Positions 45,709 through 56,130 are shown, counted from the stretch's first letter. The stretch: 64,000 nucleotides of DNA from M0108 sp963841065 (GCA_963841065.1 CAWJBI010000061.1:1-64000), one strand, 5' to 3'. Numbers and translations are program-made. Notes: generated by a model from the sequence alone, not told the origin.

Positions 45709-45810
45709 GAACCGGGGATTGTTTCAGAGGCATCGCGGGCACGCAAGGGCGATGCGGATCTAGGTTCCCCCTATTCAGGAACAAGGTGTGGGCGCGGGTG
45801 TCGGTTTGGC

Positions 45811-45839
45811 TTGACGCTTGCTAGAGGGAAGGGGACAAT
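45811..45839 (+). promoter_or_regulatory. Probable mla operon promoter
   Basis: TTGACG (45811-45816), 17 bp, GACAAT (45834-45839), 43 bp before the first possible mlaF ATG in the divergent kdsD-mlaF region. Confidence 0.55.
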
Positions 45840-45881
45840 TTGAGCATTTAGTACAGCCTTTTGGTTGCGGGAATCGGGCAC

Positions 45882-46757
45882 ATGGGATTGAGTAGCCCTC
45901 GCGTATCCGGCGAGACCGGCGTCATGTCATCCGGGGATCGTCGGCTGGAAGAGCCCGGCGACGATATCCTGGTGCGCATTCGTGGCCTGGCATTTTCCCA
46001 TGGCGGCCGGCGCATTTTCGATGGCGTGGATCTGGACATACCCCGGGGCAAGGTGACGGCGGTCATGGGGCCGAGCGGTACCGGCAAGACCACCTTGCTC
46101 AAGCTCATTGGGGGTCAGTTGCGCCCCCATGCCGGCAAGATCGAGGTGGATGGCGAGGATGTCCATGCCCTGTCCAAGGGCGATCTCTTCCGCCTGCGGA
46201 CCCGTATGGGGATGCTGTTCCAGAGCGGGGCCCTCTTGACGGACCTCACGGTCTTCGGCAACGTTGCCTACCCCTTGCGCGAGCACACCCGGTTACCGGA
46301 ATCCATGATCCGCAAGCTGGTCCTGATCAAGCTGGAGGCCGTGGGTCTGCGGGGCGCCCGCGACCTGAAGCCCAACGAACTGTCCGGTGGCATGGCCCGA
46401 CGCGTGGCCTTGGCCCGGGCTATCGCCCTGGATCCCATGATGATTATGTACGACGAGCCCTTTACGGGACAGGACCCCATCTCCATGGGGGTGCTGGTCA
46501 AATTGATCCGGCAACTCAACGATGCCAGCCGCCTGACCAGCATTGTCGTCTCCCATGACGTGGCGGATACCACCAGCATCGCCGACTACCTCTATGTCAT
46601 CGCCGGGGGCAAGGTAATGGCGCGGGGAACGCCCGCGGAGATTCGGGCCTCGTCCTCCGAGTGGGTGACCCAATTCATGGAGGGGCTGCCGGATGGGCCT
46701 GTCCATTTCCATTACCCTGCACCCGCCCTGGCGGTGGACCTATTGGGGGCCGGCTAG
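45882..46757 (+). CDS. mlaF: Phospholipid ABC transporter ATP-binding protein MlaF
   Basis: 291 residues from ATG 45882; ATG 45924 (MSSGDRRLEEPG) is equally possible, since the family starts near ILVRIRGLAFSHGG. Walker A GPSGTGKTTLLKLIGG, signature LSGGMARRVALARAI, Walker B MMIMYDEPFTGQDP, H-loop VVSHDV. Drives lipid trafficking between the outer and inner membranes. Only 4 bp to mlaE. Confidence 0.95.
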   Translation: MGLSSPRVSGETGVMSSGDRRLEEPGDDILVRIRGLAFSHGGRRIFDGVDLDIPRGKVTAVMGPSGTGKTTLLKLIGGQLRPHAGKIEVDGEDVHALSKGDLFRLRTRMGMLFQSGALLTDLTVFGNVAYPLREHTRLPESMIRKLVLIKLEAVGLRGARDLKPNELSGGMARRVALARAIALDPMMIMYDEPFTGQDPISMGVLVKLIRQLNDASRLTSIVVSHDVADTTSIADYLYVIAGGKVMARGTPAEIRASSSEWVTQFMEGLPDGPVHFHYPAPALAVDLLGAG

Positions 46758-46761
46758 CATC

Positions 46762-47541
46762 ATGCTGGAAGCCCTTGCCCGTCTCGGCCACCTGGGTCTG
46801 CATGCCCTGGCCCGCCTGGGGCGCGGCCATCTGCTGCTGCTGGCCATTCTGAGCGGGCTGCCCAGCCTGATGGCGCGGCCGCGCCTGCTGTTTGCCCAGA
46901 TTCACAATGTCGGCGTCCTCTCGGTCTTGATTATCGTGGTGTCGGGGCTCTTCGTGGGCATGGTGCTGAGCCTGCAGGGCCACTATGTCCTGTCCCAATT
47001 CGGGGCCTCGGAAAGCCTGGGGGTCATGGTCGCGGCCTCGCTGGTCCGGGAATTGGGGCCGGTGGTCACGGCCCTCCTAGTCGCGGGTCGCGCCGGCTCG
47101 GCCCTGACCGCCGAGATCGGCCTCATGAAGGCCACCGAACAGTTGTCCGGTCTGGAAATGATGGCGGTCGATCCCATCAAGCGCATCCTGACCCCCCGCT
47201 TTTTTGGCGGCCTCCTGGCCATGCCCATGTTGGCGGCGATGTTCAGCGCCGTCGGTGTCATCGGTGGCTATTTCGTGGGTGTGGGCCTGCTGGGCGTGGA
47301 CGATGGCGCCTTTTGGAGCCAGATGCAGAGTAAGATCGACTGGCGCGAGGATATCGTCAACGGCGTCATCAAGAGCCTGGTCTTCGGTTGGGTGGTGACC
47401 TGGATCGCCCTTTTCGAGGGCCACGACGCCATCCCTACCTCCGAGGGCGTGAGCCGGGCGACCACCCGCACCGTGGTGCATTCCGCCTTGGCCGTGCTCT
47501 GTCTGGATTTCGTTCTGACCGCCCTGATGTTTGGAGATTAA
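46762..47541 (+). CDS. mlaE: Phospholipid ABC transporter permease MlaE
   Basis: 259 residues, about five or six membrane segments. MlaE family blocks: SLVRELGPVVTALLVAGRAG, ALTAEIGLMKATEQLSGLE and MMAVDPIKRILTPRF. Inner-membrane part of MlaFEDB. Confidence 0.95.
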   Translation: MLEALARLGHLGLHALARLGRGHLLLLAILSGLPSLMARPRLLFAQIHNVGVLSVLIIVVSGLFVGMVLSLQGHYVLSQFGASESLGVMVAASLVRELGPVVTALLVAGRAGSALTAEIGLMKATEQLSGLEMMAVDPIKRILTPRFFGGLLAMPMLAAMFSAVGVIGGYFVGVGLLGVDDGAFWSQMQSKIDWREDIVNGVIKSLVFGWVVTWIALFEGHDAIPTSEGVSRATTRTVVHSALAVLCLDFVLTALMFGD

Positions 47542-47545
47542 ACCC

Positions 47546-48010
47546 TTGTCCCGTTTGCGTATGATCGAGATTCTGGTAGGCGCCTTCATGGCGGCCGGCT
47601 TCATCGCCCTCTTCTTTTTGGCCATGAAGGTGAGCAACCTGAGCGCGGATGTCGGTGGGCAGGGCTACCGCCTCAACGCCCGCTTCGAGAATGTCGGCAG
47701 TCTCAAGGTCCGCGCCCCCGTGGCCATGGCCGGGGTGCGGATCGGGCGGGTGGAGGCCATCGACTTCGACAAGGACCGGTACGAGGCGGTGGTGACCCTG
47801 CGCATCGACCCGCGCTACGACACCATCCCGGATGACACCATCGCCAGCATCTTCACGTCCGGGCTGCTCGGCGAGCAATATATCGGCCTCGCCCCCGGGG
47901 GGAGTGAGGACCATCTCGCCGACGGCGGCAGCCTGACGCAAACCCAATCGGCCCTGGTCCTGGAACAGATGATCGGGCAGTTTCTCTTTAAGAAGGCAGA
48001 AGAAGGTTAA
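47546..48010 (+). CDS. mlaD: MCE-domain protein MlaD
   Basis: 154 residues from TTG 47546 (MSRLRMIEILVGAF), or ATG 47561. One N-terminal membrane helix and a single MCE domain (YRLNARFENVGSLKVRAPV, then GLLGEQYIGLAPGG). Hexameric lipid channel of the Mla system. Confidence 0.94.
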   Translation: MSRLRMIEILVGAFMAAGFIALFFLAMKVSNLSADVGGQGYRLNARFENVGSLKVRAPVAMAGVRIGRVEAIDFDKDRYEAVVTLRIDPRYDTIPDDTIASIFTSGLLGEQYIGLAPGGSEDHLADGGSLTQTQSALVLEQMIGQFLFKKAEEG

Positions 48011-48014
48011 GTTT

Positions 48015-48635
48015 ATGAGGCGTATTGTATTGTTAGCGGTAACGCTCCTCCTGGGGCTGGGTATCCTGGCCGAGGGGGCTTGGGCATCACAGCCCGACGC
48101 GGCGACCAAGCTGGTCCAGGACGTGAGCCAGCGGATGCTCTCCACGCTGGAAAAGCGCCGGGCCGATGTGGAGCGGGACCCCAGCCTGATCTTCGGTCTA
48201 GTTGACCAGATCGTCGTCCCCCATTTCGATTTCGAGAAGATCACCCAGTCGGCCGTGGGTCAGCATTGGAAAGATGCCTCTTCCGAGCAGCGCAAAGCCC
48301 TGGCCAACGGCTTCCGCGAGGTGCTGATCCGTACTTATGCCAAGGCCTTGCTGAATTATTCGGGCCAGGATATCCGCTACCTGCCCGTCAAGCCGGGACA
48401 GCGCGAGGCCACGGTCACCGTGCCCACGGAGGTGCGTGAGCGCGGTGGCCCCGTGGTCCCCGTCGATTACCGCATGTACGAAAAGAATGGCAAATGGCTG
48501 GTCTATGACCTAGTCATAGACAATGTCAGCCTCATCGCCAATTACCGTAGCAGCTTCAACACCGAGATCCGTCGCGATGGCATCGATGGCCTCATCCGCC
48601 GCCTCGGCCAGATGAACCAGAAGGGCGAGGTGTGA
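48015..48635 (+). CDS. mlaC: Periplasmic phospholipid-binding protein MlaC
   Basis: 206 residues with a signal peptide (LLLGLGILAEGAWA). LVDQIVVPHFDFEKITQSAVG, then FREVLIRTYAKALLNYSGQ and YDLVIDNVSLIANYRSSF are typical MlaC. Shuttles lipids between MlaA and MlaFEDB. GTG of mlaB overlaps its stop. Confidence 0.95.
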   Translation: MRRIVLLAVTLLLGLGILAEGAWASQPDAATKLVQDVSQRMLSTLEKRRADVERDPSLIFGLVDQIVVPHFDFEKITQSAVGQHWKDASSEQRKALANGFREVLIRTYAKALLNYSGQDIRYLPVKPGQREATVTVPTEVRERGGPVVPVDYRMYEKNGKWLVYDLVIDNVSLIANYRSSFNTEIRRDGIDGLIRRLGQMNQKGEV

Positions 48636-48949
48636 GTCAGGCCCAGCTCCGGTTTCAGGGCCTGTCCGAGGGCGTTTCCCATTACGCCTTGGTGGGCGTC
48701 CTGGATTTCCAGACCGTACCTGGCTTGCTGCCGGACGGAAAAAGGATGCTGGAAGGGGAGGGACCCCTGGACCTGGACCTGGTGGAGGTGCACGAGGCCA
48801 ATAGTGCCGGGCTCGCCCTGCTGCTGGAATGGATCGACCTCGCGGGCCGTCGCGGCCGACCCCTGCGCCTGTATAATCTCCCCGAGTCCCTGGCCAATCT
48901 GGCGGATCTCGCCAATCTCGGCCCCCTCTTGCCGCTGGCGGATCTCTGA
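48632..48949 (+). CDS. mlaB: STAS-domain protein MlaB
   Basis: 105 residues from a GTG overlapping the mlaC TGA. STAS fold with DLVEVHEANSAGLALLLEW. Cytoplasmic partner of MlaF. The usual next gene, ibaG/bolA, is absent; 154 bp of DNA without a gene follow to murA. Confidence 0.9.
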   Translation: MSQAQLRFQGLSEGVSHYALVGVLDFQTVPGLLPDGKRMLEGEGPLDLDLVEVHEANSAGLALLLEWIDLAGRRGRPLRLYNLPESLANLADLANLGPLLPLADL

Positions 48950-49103
48950 GATCTGGCGGCTGCTACATTCTGGGGTTTGGCGGCCGGTCCGCAAGGCTGC
49001 CGCCCGCGGGCCAGGTCTTACCCAGGTCACGCCGCTATCCCCGCGGCGACCGCCGGCACCCTGGGCCATTTCCCCCTAACCCATTTCGTGATCGCAATTT
49101 TTG

Positions 49104-50361
49104 ATGGATAAACTCCTTATTCGGGGCGGCGAGCGGCTCGACGGCGAGGTTCGCATCGCTGGGGCCAAGAATGCCGCCCTGCCGATCCTGGCTGGTACCC
49201 TGCTGGCCGAGGGCCAGGTGCACCTTTCCAATGTGCCCCACCTGCGCGACATCACCACGACCCTGGAATTGCTGGGCCGCATGGGGGTGGTCTTCACCCT
49301 GGGCGAGCGCATGGCCATCCAGTCCGATGCCAACCAGGTCAAGCAGTTCTCCGCCCCCTACGAACTGGTGCAAGACCATGCGCGCCTCTATCCTGGTGCT
49401 GGGGCCCCTGCTGGCCCGCTTCGGCCAGGCCGATGTCTCCCTGCCGGGAGGCTGCGCCATCGGCGCCCGGCCGGTCAATCTGCATATCGATGGCCTGCGG
49501 GCCATGGGCGCCGACATCAGTGTCGAGCAGGGCTATATCCGGGCCCGGGCCAAGCGGCTGCGCGGTGCCCACCTGATCCTGGAGTTGGTCACGGTCACCG
49601 GCACCGAAAACCTCATGATGGCGGCGGCCCTGGCCCAGGGCGAGACCCTGATCGAGAACGCCGCCCGGGAGCCCGAGGTCGAGGACCTGGCGGATTTCCT
49701 GATCGGCATGGGGGCGCGTATCGAGGGCGCCGGTACCGACCACATCCACATCCAGGGCGTGGATCGCCTGGTGGGCGCCAGTCATTGCATCCTGCCGGAT
49801 CGCATCGAGGCTGGCACCTTCCTGGTGGCGGCGGCCATGACCGGTGGCCGGGTGGTGTTACGGGACATGCGCCCGGACCTGCTCGACGCCGTCATCGGCA
49901 AGCTGCGCGAGGCCGGGGCCGAGATCGAGACGGGGCCGGACTGGATCAGCCTCGACATGCGGGGGCGCCGCCCGCGCGCCGTCAATATCCACACGGCCCC
50001 CCATCCGGCCTTTCCCACCGATATGCAGGCCCAGTTCTGCGCCCTGAACAGCATTGCCGAGGGCGTTGCCACCATCACCGAGAATGTCTTTGAGAATCGC
50101 TTCATGCACGTCCCCGAGCTGCAGCGCATGGGGGCGGACATCGCCCTGGAGGGCCATATCGCCATCTGCCGCGGGGTCCCGCGCCTGACCGGTGCCCCCG
50201 TCATGGCTACCGACCTGCGTGCCTCCGCCGGCCTGGTCCTGGCCGGGCTCGTGGCCGAGGGCGAGACCCTCATCGACCGCATCTACCACCTCGACCGCGG
50301 CTATGACAACATCGAGGAGAAGCTGTCGGCTCTGGGCGCGACCATCCGGCGCGTCCATTGA
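49104..50361 (+). CDS. murA: UDP-N-acetylglucosamine 1-carboxyvinyltransferase MurA (one frameshift)
   Basis: 418 residues after removing one extra base near 49372. It starts MDKLLIRGGERLDGEVRIAG with the catalytic Lys in GAKNAALP; the fosfomycin-target Cys is in LPGGCAIGARPVN. Conserved AHPAFPTDMQ-type region reads APHPAFPTDMQAQF. First committed step of peptidoglycan; essential, so the shift is not credible as a natural mutation. Confidence 0.95.
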
Positions 50362-50376
50362 TCGCGGAGCCCTGAC

Positions 50377-51042
50377 ATGGCCTTCGACGCCCCCCTCACC
50401 ATCGCCCTCTCCAAGGGCCGGATCTTCAAGGAGACTCTGCCTCTCCTCGCCCACGCTGGCATCCGGCCCCTGGATGACCCCGAGACCAGCCGCAAGCTGA
50501 TTCTTGACACCAACCAGGCCCTGGTGAAGCTGGTCATCATCCGCGCCAGCGATGTCCCCACCTATGTCCAGTATGGCGCCGCCGATGTGGGGGTGGCTGG
50601 CAAGGACGTGCTGCTGGAACATGGGGGCGAGGGTCTCTACGAACCCCTGGATCTGCGTATCGCCCGCTGCCGCATGATGGTGGCGGGGATTCCCGAGGCG
50701 GCGCTCACCTCCGGGGGCGGGCGTCTGCGGATCGCCACCAAATACGTCAAGTGCGCCGAACGCCACTTCGCCGCCAAGGGTCAGCAGGTGGAGATCATCA
50801 AGCTGTATGGCTCCATGGAGCTGGCCCCCCTGGTGGGGCTGGCGGACCTGATCGTCGATCTGGTGGAGAGCGGTAATACCCTCAAGGCCAACGGCCTGGT
50901 CCCCCTGGAACACATTGCCCCCATCAGCTCCCGTCTCGTGGTCAACAAGGCCGCCTGGAAGATGAAACACGCCGCCGTCATGGCCCTGCTGGGGGCCCTG
51001 CGCGAGGCCGTGGCCCAGGGTCAGGCCATCCAACATGCTTAG
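50377..51042 (+). CDS. hisG: ATP phosphoribosyltransferase, short form HisG
   Basis: 221 residues. TIALSKGRIFKETLPLL, DVGVAGKDVLLEHG, and the PRPP-binding stretch GLADLIVDLVESGNTL. It lacks the C-terminal regulatory domain of E. coli HisG, so it should need HisZ, which is not in the window. 16 bp after murA; starts the hisG-D-C run. Confidence 0.95.
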   Translation: MAFDAPLTIALSKGRIFKETLPLLAHAGIRPLDDPETSRKLILDTNQALVKLVIIRASDVPTYVQYGAADVGVAGKDVLLEHGGEGLYEPLDLRIARCRMMVAGIPEAALTSGGGRLRIATKYVKCAERHFAAKGQQVEIIKLYGSMELAPLVGLADLIVDLVESGNTLKANGLVPLEHIAPISSRLVVNKAAWKMKHAAVMALLGALREAVAQGQAIQHA

Positions 51043-51053
51043 AGGTTAGGCTC

Positions 51054-52366
51054 ATGGCCGATATTCGCCGACTCTCCACCGCCGATGGGGATTTTTCCGA
51101 CCGGCTCCAAGCCCTGCTCGCCTGGGAGTCTGTCTCGGATGCCCAGGTCCGGGGGACCGTGGATGCCATCATCCAGGACCTGCGCGCCCGTGGCGACACG
51201 GCCCTTCTGGAATACACCCGCCGTTTCGATCGACTGGGAGCCCGCGACCGGGGCGGATCTGGAGATCCCCCAGGCCCGCCTGGAACAGGCCTGGCACACC
51301 ATCCCGGCCGACCAGCAGGTCGCCCTCCGGCTGGCCGCCGAGCGCATCCGCGCCTATGCCGACTACCAGGCCATGACCGGCTGGAGCTATGTCGAGGATG
51401 ATGGCACCTTCCTGGGCCAGAAGGTCACGCCCCTGGACCGGGTCGGGCTCTATGTCCCGGGCGGCAAGGCGGCCTATCCCTCCTCGGTGCTGATGAACGC
51501 CATCCCCGCCAAGGTGGCCGGGGTGCCGGAACTCATCATGGTGGTCCCCACCCCCGCGGGCGAGCTCAACGAGCTGGTCCTGGCGGCGGCCCATGTCGCG
51601 GGCGTGGATCGCGTCTTCGCCATCGGCGGCGCCCAGGCGGTGGCCGCCCTGGCCTATGGCACCGAGTCCGTGCCGGCGGTTGACAAGATCGTGGGCCCGG
51701 GCAACATCTATGTCGCCACCGCCAAGCGGGCCGTCTTCGGCCAGGTCGGCATCGACATGGTAGCCGGGCCCTCGGAGATCCTCATCCTGTGCGATGGCGG
51801 CACGGCCCCGGAATGGATCGCCATGGACCTCTTCTCCCAGGCCGAGCACGACGAGGATGCCCAGTCGATCCTCATCGCCTGGGACCCGCACTTTCTTGAT
51901 CAGGTGGCGGCGGCCATCGACCAACTGCTACCGAACATGGAACGGCGCGACATCATCGCCGCCGCCCTGCGCGCCCGCGGCGCCCTCATCCTGGCGCGGG
52001 ACCTGGACGAGGCCGTGGCCGTCGCCAACCAGATCGCCCCCGAGCACCTGGAGCTCTCCGTCGCCGATCCCGAGATCCTGATCAGCCGCATCCGTCACGC
52101 CGGGTGCCATCTTCATGGGCCGCCACACCGCCGAGGCCCTGGGGGACTACTGCGCCGGGCCCAACCATGTGCTCCCCACCTCCCGCACCGCCCGCTTCTC
52201 ATCGCCCCTGGGGGTCTATGACTTCCAGAAACGTTCCAGCCTCATCATGGCCTCCGCCACCGGCGCCGCTACCCTGGCGCATACGGCCTCGGTGCTGGCC
52301 CGGGGCGAGGGACTGACCGCCCACGCCCGGTCGGCGGAGTATCGTGGCCAGGGCCCCCGCTCCTAG
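51054..52366 (+). CDS. hisD: Histidinol dehydrogenase HisD (two frameshifts)
   Basis: 436 residues after removing one G near 51238 and one T near 52104. VGLYVPGGKAAYPSSVLM, VGPGNIYVATAKRAVFG, LFSQAEHDEDAQ (zinc/base), and after the second shift GRHTAEALGDYCAGPNHVLP. Zn-dependent two-step oxidation of histidinol to histidine. Confidence 0.95.
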
Positions 52367-52383
52367 GGCCAGGGAGCAAACCG

Positions 52384-53460
52384 ATGCAGCACCTGATCGA
52401 ACGTCTGGTCCGCCCCGAGATCCTGGCGTTGACGGCCTATCACGTCCCCGACGCCGCCGGGCTCATCAAGCTGGATGCCATGGAGAACCCCTACGGCCTG
52501 CCGGAGGGCCTGCGTCGGGAATGGCTGGAGCAACTGGCGGTCGTGGACGTCAACCGCTATCCGGACCCCCAGGGCACCCGGTTGCGGGAGGCCCTGCGCA
52601 CGGCCTTGAAGATACCGGCGGACATGGCGATCCTCCTCGGCAACGGCTCGGACGAGATCATCCAGATGCTGTGCCTGACCCTGGCCCAGCCCGGCCGCAA
52701 GGTGCTGTCGGTGGATCCGGGTTTCGTCATGTTCCGCCTGATCGCTCGCTTCGCGGGGATGGACTATGTGGGCGTGCCCCTGCGGGCGGGGGACTTTGCG
52801 CTGGACAAGGAGGCCGTGCTGGCGGCCCTGGCCCGAGAGCGGCCAGTCCTGACCTTCCTGGCCTATCCCAACAACCCCACGGGCAACCTCTTCGACGCCG
52901 AGGCCCTGGCCGAGATCATCGCCGCCGCGCCGGGCCTGGTGGTGGTGGACGAGGCCTATGCCCCCTTCACCGATGCCAGCTTCATGGATCGCCTGGGGGA
53001 CTGGCCTAATCTCCTGGTCATGCGCACCGTCTCCAAGATGGGCCTGGCGGGGCTGCGGCTCGGCCTGCTGGCGGGCCCCCATGCCTGGCTGGATCAGATC
53101 GACAAGACCCGGCTGCCCTACAACATCAATGTCCTCACCCAGGTCAGCGCCGCCTTTGTCCTCGGCCACAAGGCCCGCTTCGACGAACAGACCCAGCTCA
53201 TCCGCCAGGAACGCCAGCGCCTGTTCGACGCCCTGGCCGCCTTGCCGGGGGTACGGCCCTATCCCAGCCAGGCCAACTTTATCCTGGCGCGGGTGACCCC
53301 TGGCCGCGCCGACGACTTGTTTCAGGCGCTCAAGGCTCGGGGTATCCTGATCAAGAACCTCAACGGCGCCCACCCCTTGCTCGCCGACTGCCTGCGCGTC
53401 ACCGTGGGGACCCCCGAGGAAAACGATGCCTTTCTCACCGCCCTGCGGGCCGCCCTCTAG
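52384..53460 (+). CDS. hisC: Histidinol-phosphate aminotransferase HisC
   Basis: 358 residues, intact class-I aminotransferase. NGSDEIIQMLCL, YPNNPTGNLF, VVDEAYAPF and the PLP lysine in TVSKMGLAGLRLG. 17 bp after hisD. A terminator follows at 53619-53659. Confidence 0.95.
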   Translation: MQHLIERLVRPEILALTAYHVPDAAGLIKLDAMENPYGLPEGLRREWLEQLAVVDVNRYPDPQGTRLREALRTALKIPADMAILLGNGSDEIIQMLCLTLAQPGRKVLSVDPGFVMFRLIARFAGMDYVGVPLRAGDFALDKEAVLAALARERPVLTFLAYPNNPTGNLFDAEALAEIIAAAPGLVVVDEAYAPFTDASFMDRLGDWPNLLVMRTVSKMGLAGLRLGLLAGPHAWLDQIDKTRLPYNINVLTQVSAAFVLGHKARFDEQTQLIRQERQRLFDALAALPGVRPYPSQANFILARVTPGRADDLFQALKARGILIKNLNGAHPLLADCLRVTVGTPEENDAFLTALRAAL

Positions 53461-53618
53461 CTCGAATCACCCGCAGCCCGTCACGGGGCCCTGGCTCGGG
53501 CGGCGGAAGCCACCCCACCGCGGTTGAGGCGGCCTCGGCCGCCACAGCCAAAGCCGGTACAGCGTCGAGGGTTTCCAGGGATTCGATCGACCCAAAATCT
53601 CCCATTCCCAAAAAGCAG

Positions 53619-53659
53619 AAGGCCCCGGTCTCCACCTTGACGATGGAGGCCGGGGCCTT
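53619..53659. terminator. Terminator between convergent hisC and phaC
   Basis: A stem of about 15 bp around GGCCCCGG/CCGGGGCC with one mismatch and a short loop. On the minus strand a T run follows within ten bases, so it best serves phaC, but it can stop both operons. 53461-53618 holds no gene. Confidence 0.7.
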
Positions 53660-53703
53660 GCCCAGGCCATCCGATCCAGATTGGGATCTGGATCAGGCTG
53701 GGT

Positions 53704-54774
53704 TCAGGAACGCTCGTTCAACCAACCGCCGATGGCGGGTGTGACTTCTTTCTGGGCCTTGCCGCTGACGTAGATGCCGATGTGGCCGCCGGGGAAGGCC
53801 AGTTCCGTGTAGTCCTTGCTACTGGTACGGCCGGCAAGGGCCCGGGAGGCGTCGGGTGGCACCAGGTGGTCCTGCAGCGCATAGATGTTCAAGACGGGGC
53901 AGGAGATATTGGCCAGGGCTACCTCATGGTCGCCGATCCGCAGGCCGCCATTGATCAGCTTGTTCTGCTGGAAAAAGTCCTTGGCGAACTGGCGGAAGGT
54001 TTCGCCAGCCTGGTCCGGGCTGTCAAAGATCCATTTTTCCATGCGCAGGAAGTTCTTGATCTTCTCCGGGTCGTCCAGGACATCGACCATGTTGACATAC
54101 TTCTGGCCGGTAAGGCTGAAGGGCTTTAACGACAGGAAGGACCAGTTGAGGATCTCGCCGGGGAGATTGCCCATGGTGTCAACGGCCAGGTCGACGTCGA
54201 TGTCCTGGACCCAGGCCGACAGCAGGTTGTCCGGCGTCTGGAAGTCCACCGGGGTGACCATGGTGACCAGGTTGCGTACCTTCTCCGGGTGCATGGAGCT
54301 GTAGCACAGGCTGAAGGCCCCACCCTGGCAGATGCCGAGGATGTTGATGGCGTCCAGGCCGTGGGTCTCGCGAATGTAATCGACGCAGTTGTCGAGGTAG
54401 TTGTTGAGATAGTCGTCGATGGTCAGGGAGCGGTCGGCATGATCCGGGTAGCCCCAATCGATGAGATAGACGTCCTGACCCGTGGCCAGCAGGCCCTTGA
54501 TGGTGGACCTGTCTTCCTGAATGTCCGCCATGTAGGGCCGATTGACCAGGGCATAGACGATCAGCAGGGGCACGGGATTGCGCTTGACGCCCTCGTGGGC
54601 GCGATAGCGATAGAGCACCAGCTTGTCTTCCCGGTACACGGGGTCGCGGGGGCTGACTCCGGTGTCGATCTTGTCGGCGTTCAGCAGGTTCTCCATGCCC
54701 TTACCCAGCTTGCGGCTGAAGTCGAGCATCTCCTCGGAGAGTTTGTCGGGACGGATGTCGATCGGTAGCATCAT
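53704..54774 (-). CDS. phaC: Class III poly(R)-hydroxyalkanoate synthase subunit PhaC
   Basis: 356 residues from ATG 54774, with GGAGGAG about ten bases upstream. The start MMLPIDIRPDKLSEEMLDF closely resembles the Allochromatium vinosum enzyme. Lipase-like box with catalytic Cys GICQGGAF; Asp in ALQDHLVPP; His in PGGHIGIYVS. Short PhaC of this kind needs PhaE. Polymerises 3-hydroxybutyryl-CoA on carbon-storage granules. Confidence 0.97.
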   Translation of the reverse strand: MMLPIDIRPDKLSEEMLDFSRKLGKGMENLLNADKIDTGVSPRDPVYREDKLVLYRYRAHEGVKRNPVPLLIVYALVNRPYMADIQEDRSTIKGLLATGQDVYLIDWGYPDHADRSLTIDDYLNNYLDNCVDYIRETHGLDAINILGICQGGAFSLCYSSMHPEKVRNLVTMVTPVDFQTPDNLLSAWVQDIDVDLAVDTMGNLPGEILNWSFLSLKPFSLTGQKYVNMVDVLDDPEKIKNFLRMEKWIFDSPDQAGETFRQFAKDFFQQNKLINGGLRIGDHEVALANISCPVLNIYALQDHLVPPDASRALAGRTSSKDYTELAFPGGHIGIYVSGKAQKEVTPAIGGWLNERS

Positions 54775-54797
54775 TTGGTCGTCTCCTCCGGGGCTCA

Positions 54798-55856
54798 CTA
54801 TTCCGCTGGCGTGGACAGGACGGGCTTCTTACGGATCACGGGGCGCCTTCTCGGGCGCGGCGGCGTTCGCCACCGCAGGCACCGCGGCGGGCGCGCCTGT
54901 ACCCCGCGCCGGTCAGGGTCGGCGACCCGCATTTGCAGGGCATGCATTTCCTTGCGCAGCGCCTTATTCTCGCGGCGGCTCTGCTGGACGCGGTCCTGGA
55001 GGGTGCGCAGTTCGCCCCGGGTCGGCATGTTCATGCCGCCCAGGGTCTCGTCAACCATAATGGACATGCGTTGCTTCAGGGCCATCTGAGCGTTGACCAA
55101 CTGGCCGTGGATGCGGGCATAGTCAGGGCTCTTGACCTCTTTGGCGTAAACGTCCTCGCAGCAACCGACCCAGGTGTCATAGAGGCCGCGCGCCGAATCG
55201 ATGACCTTGCCCGAGGCCTGCATCTGCTCCAGGACCTCGCGCATGCGGTTGACGGACTTGACGCCCATCTCCGAGAAAATCGACATGTACTCTTGCAGGG
55301 CCTTCTGATAGGCCATGCCGCGGCGCATCAAATCCTGATACTGAGACTGCTCCTCGCGGGTATAACCCAGACCGGGGGCGGAGAGGACCTTGTCGACGGT
55401 GCTGCCCGCGGCATGGGGCATGTTGCGCAACAGATCGCCAGGCATGGGGCTCAGGGAGGAGGCCATGCGCTGCCAGTTATCGTAGGGCAGTTCCCAGAAG
55501 GCCATCATCTTGTGCAGGGCCTGGTCGCCCTGCTCCTGGCCGCCGGAGAAGGCCTTCTGCATTTCATTCAAGGCGTTGGTCATGCCAGACCAACCGTCGG
55601 TGGCCCCGCCGCCGAACTGGGGCATGGGGCGGGTGAAGTTTTCCGCCATGCGGAAAAACATCTTGCCCTGGTCCATCATTCGCTCCATGAAGTTGCGGGA
55701 CATGTCCGGCGCGGCCGGTGCAAAGGCCTTCCACCAGTGATCCAGGGCCCCTTCCCAGGGGTTCATTTGGGGAGCTTGGGCGCCCATCGCCTTGCGGCTC
55801 AGGTCGGTCCACTGTTCCCAGTATTTTTGCTGAAGGCTCAGCCAGTCGTCGGTCAT
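54798..55856 (-). CDS. phaE: Class III PHA synthase subunit PhaE
   Basis: 352 residues from ATG 55856 with AGAGGAG upstream. MTDDWLSLQQKYWEQWTDL start; the central helices DLMRRGMAYQKALQEYM and MPTRGELRTLQDRVQQSRRENK are PhaE hallmarks, ending in RKKPVLSTPAE. Between them the C-terminal linker turns Arg/Pro-rich (about residues 310-340), while another frame reads an Ala/Pro linker, so small compensating shifts are likely there. Twenty-three bp before phaC. Confidence 0.93.
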   Translation of the reverse strand: MTDDWLSLQQKYWEQWTDLSRKAMGAQAPQMNPWEGALDHWWKAFAPAAPDMSRNFMERMMDQGKMFFRMAENFTRPMPQFGGGATDGWSGMTNALNEMQKAFSGGQEQGDQALHKMMAFWELPYDNWQRMASSLSPMPGDLLRNMPHAAGSTVDKVLSAPGLGYTREEQSQYQDLMRRGMAYQKALQEYMSIFSEMGVKSVNRMREVLEQMQASGKVIDSARGLYDTWVGCCEDVYAKEVKSPDYARIHGQLVNAQMALKQRMSIMVDETLGGMNMPTRGELRTLQDRVQQSRRENKALRKEMHALQMRVADPDRRGVQARPPRCLRWRTPPRPRRRPVIRKKPVLSTPAE

Positions 55857-56130
55857 GGGGGGGTTCTCCTCTTTGGTGTGTGGTGAAAAACTATCACGGA
55901 AAATTGTGCGCTGCAACAAAAGCAGCTTAGAATAGGAAATCGGGCATCGGAGGCAAGGCTTGTTCCCGCTGCCATATTAACGAGAGGACCTTCCTGATGA
56001 GTAAAAAATATCGTGATCGTCACTCCCGGCAGCCCGCCTCTGGCGGTAGGTCTCTCCTGGGTACCGGCCCCGAGAGGCTAGACCTGAGTTGACTTTCCCT
56101 CACCCCGCATCCGCTTCGGAGCCGCTCCCC

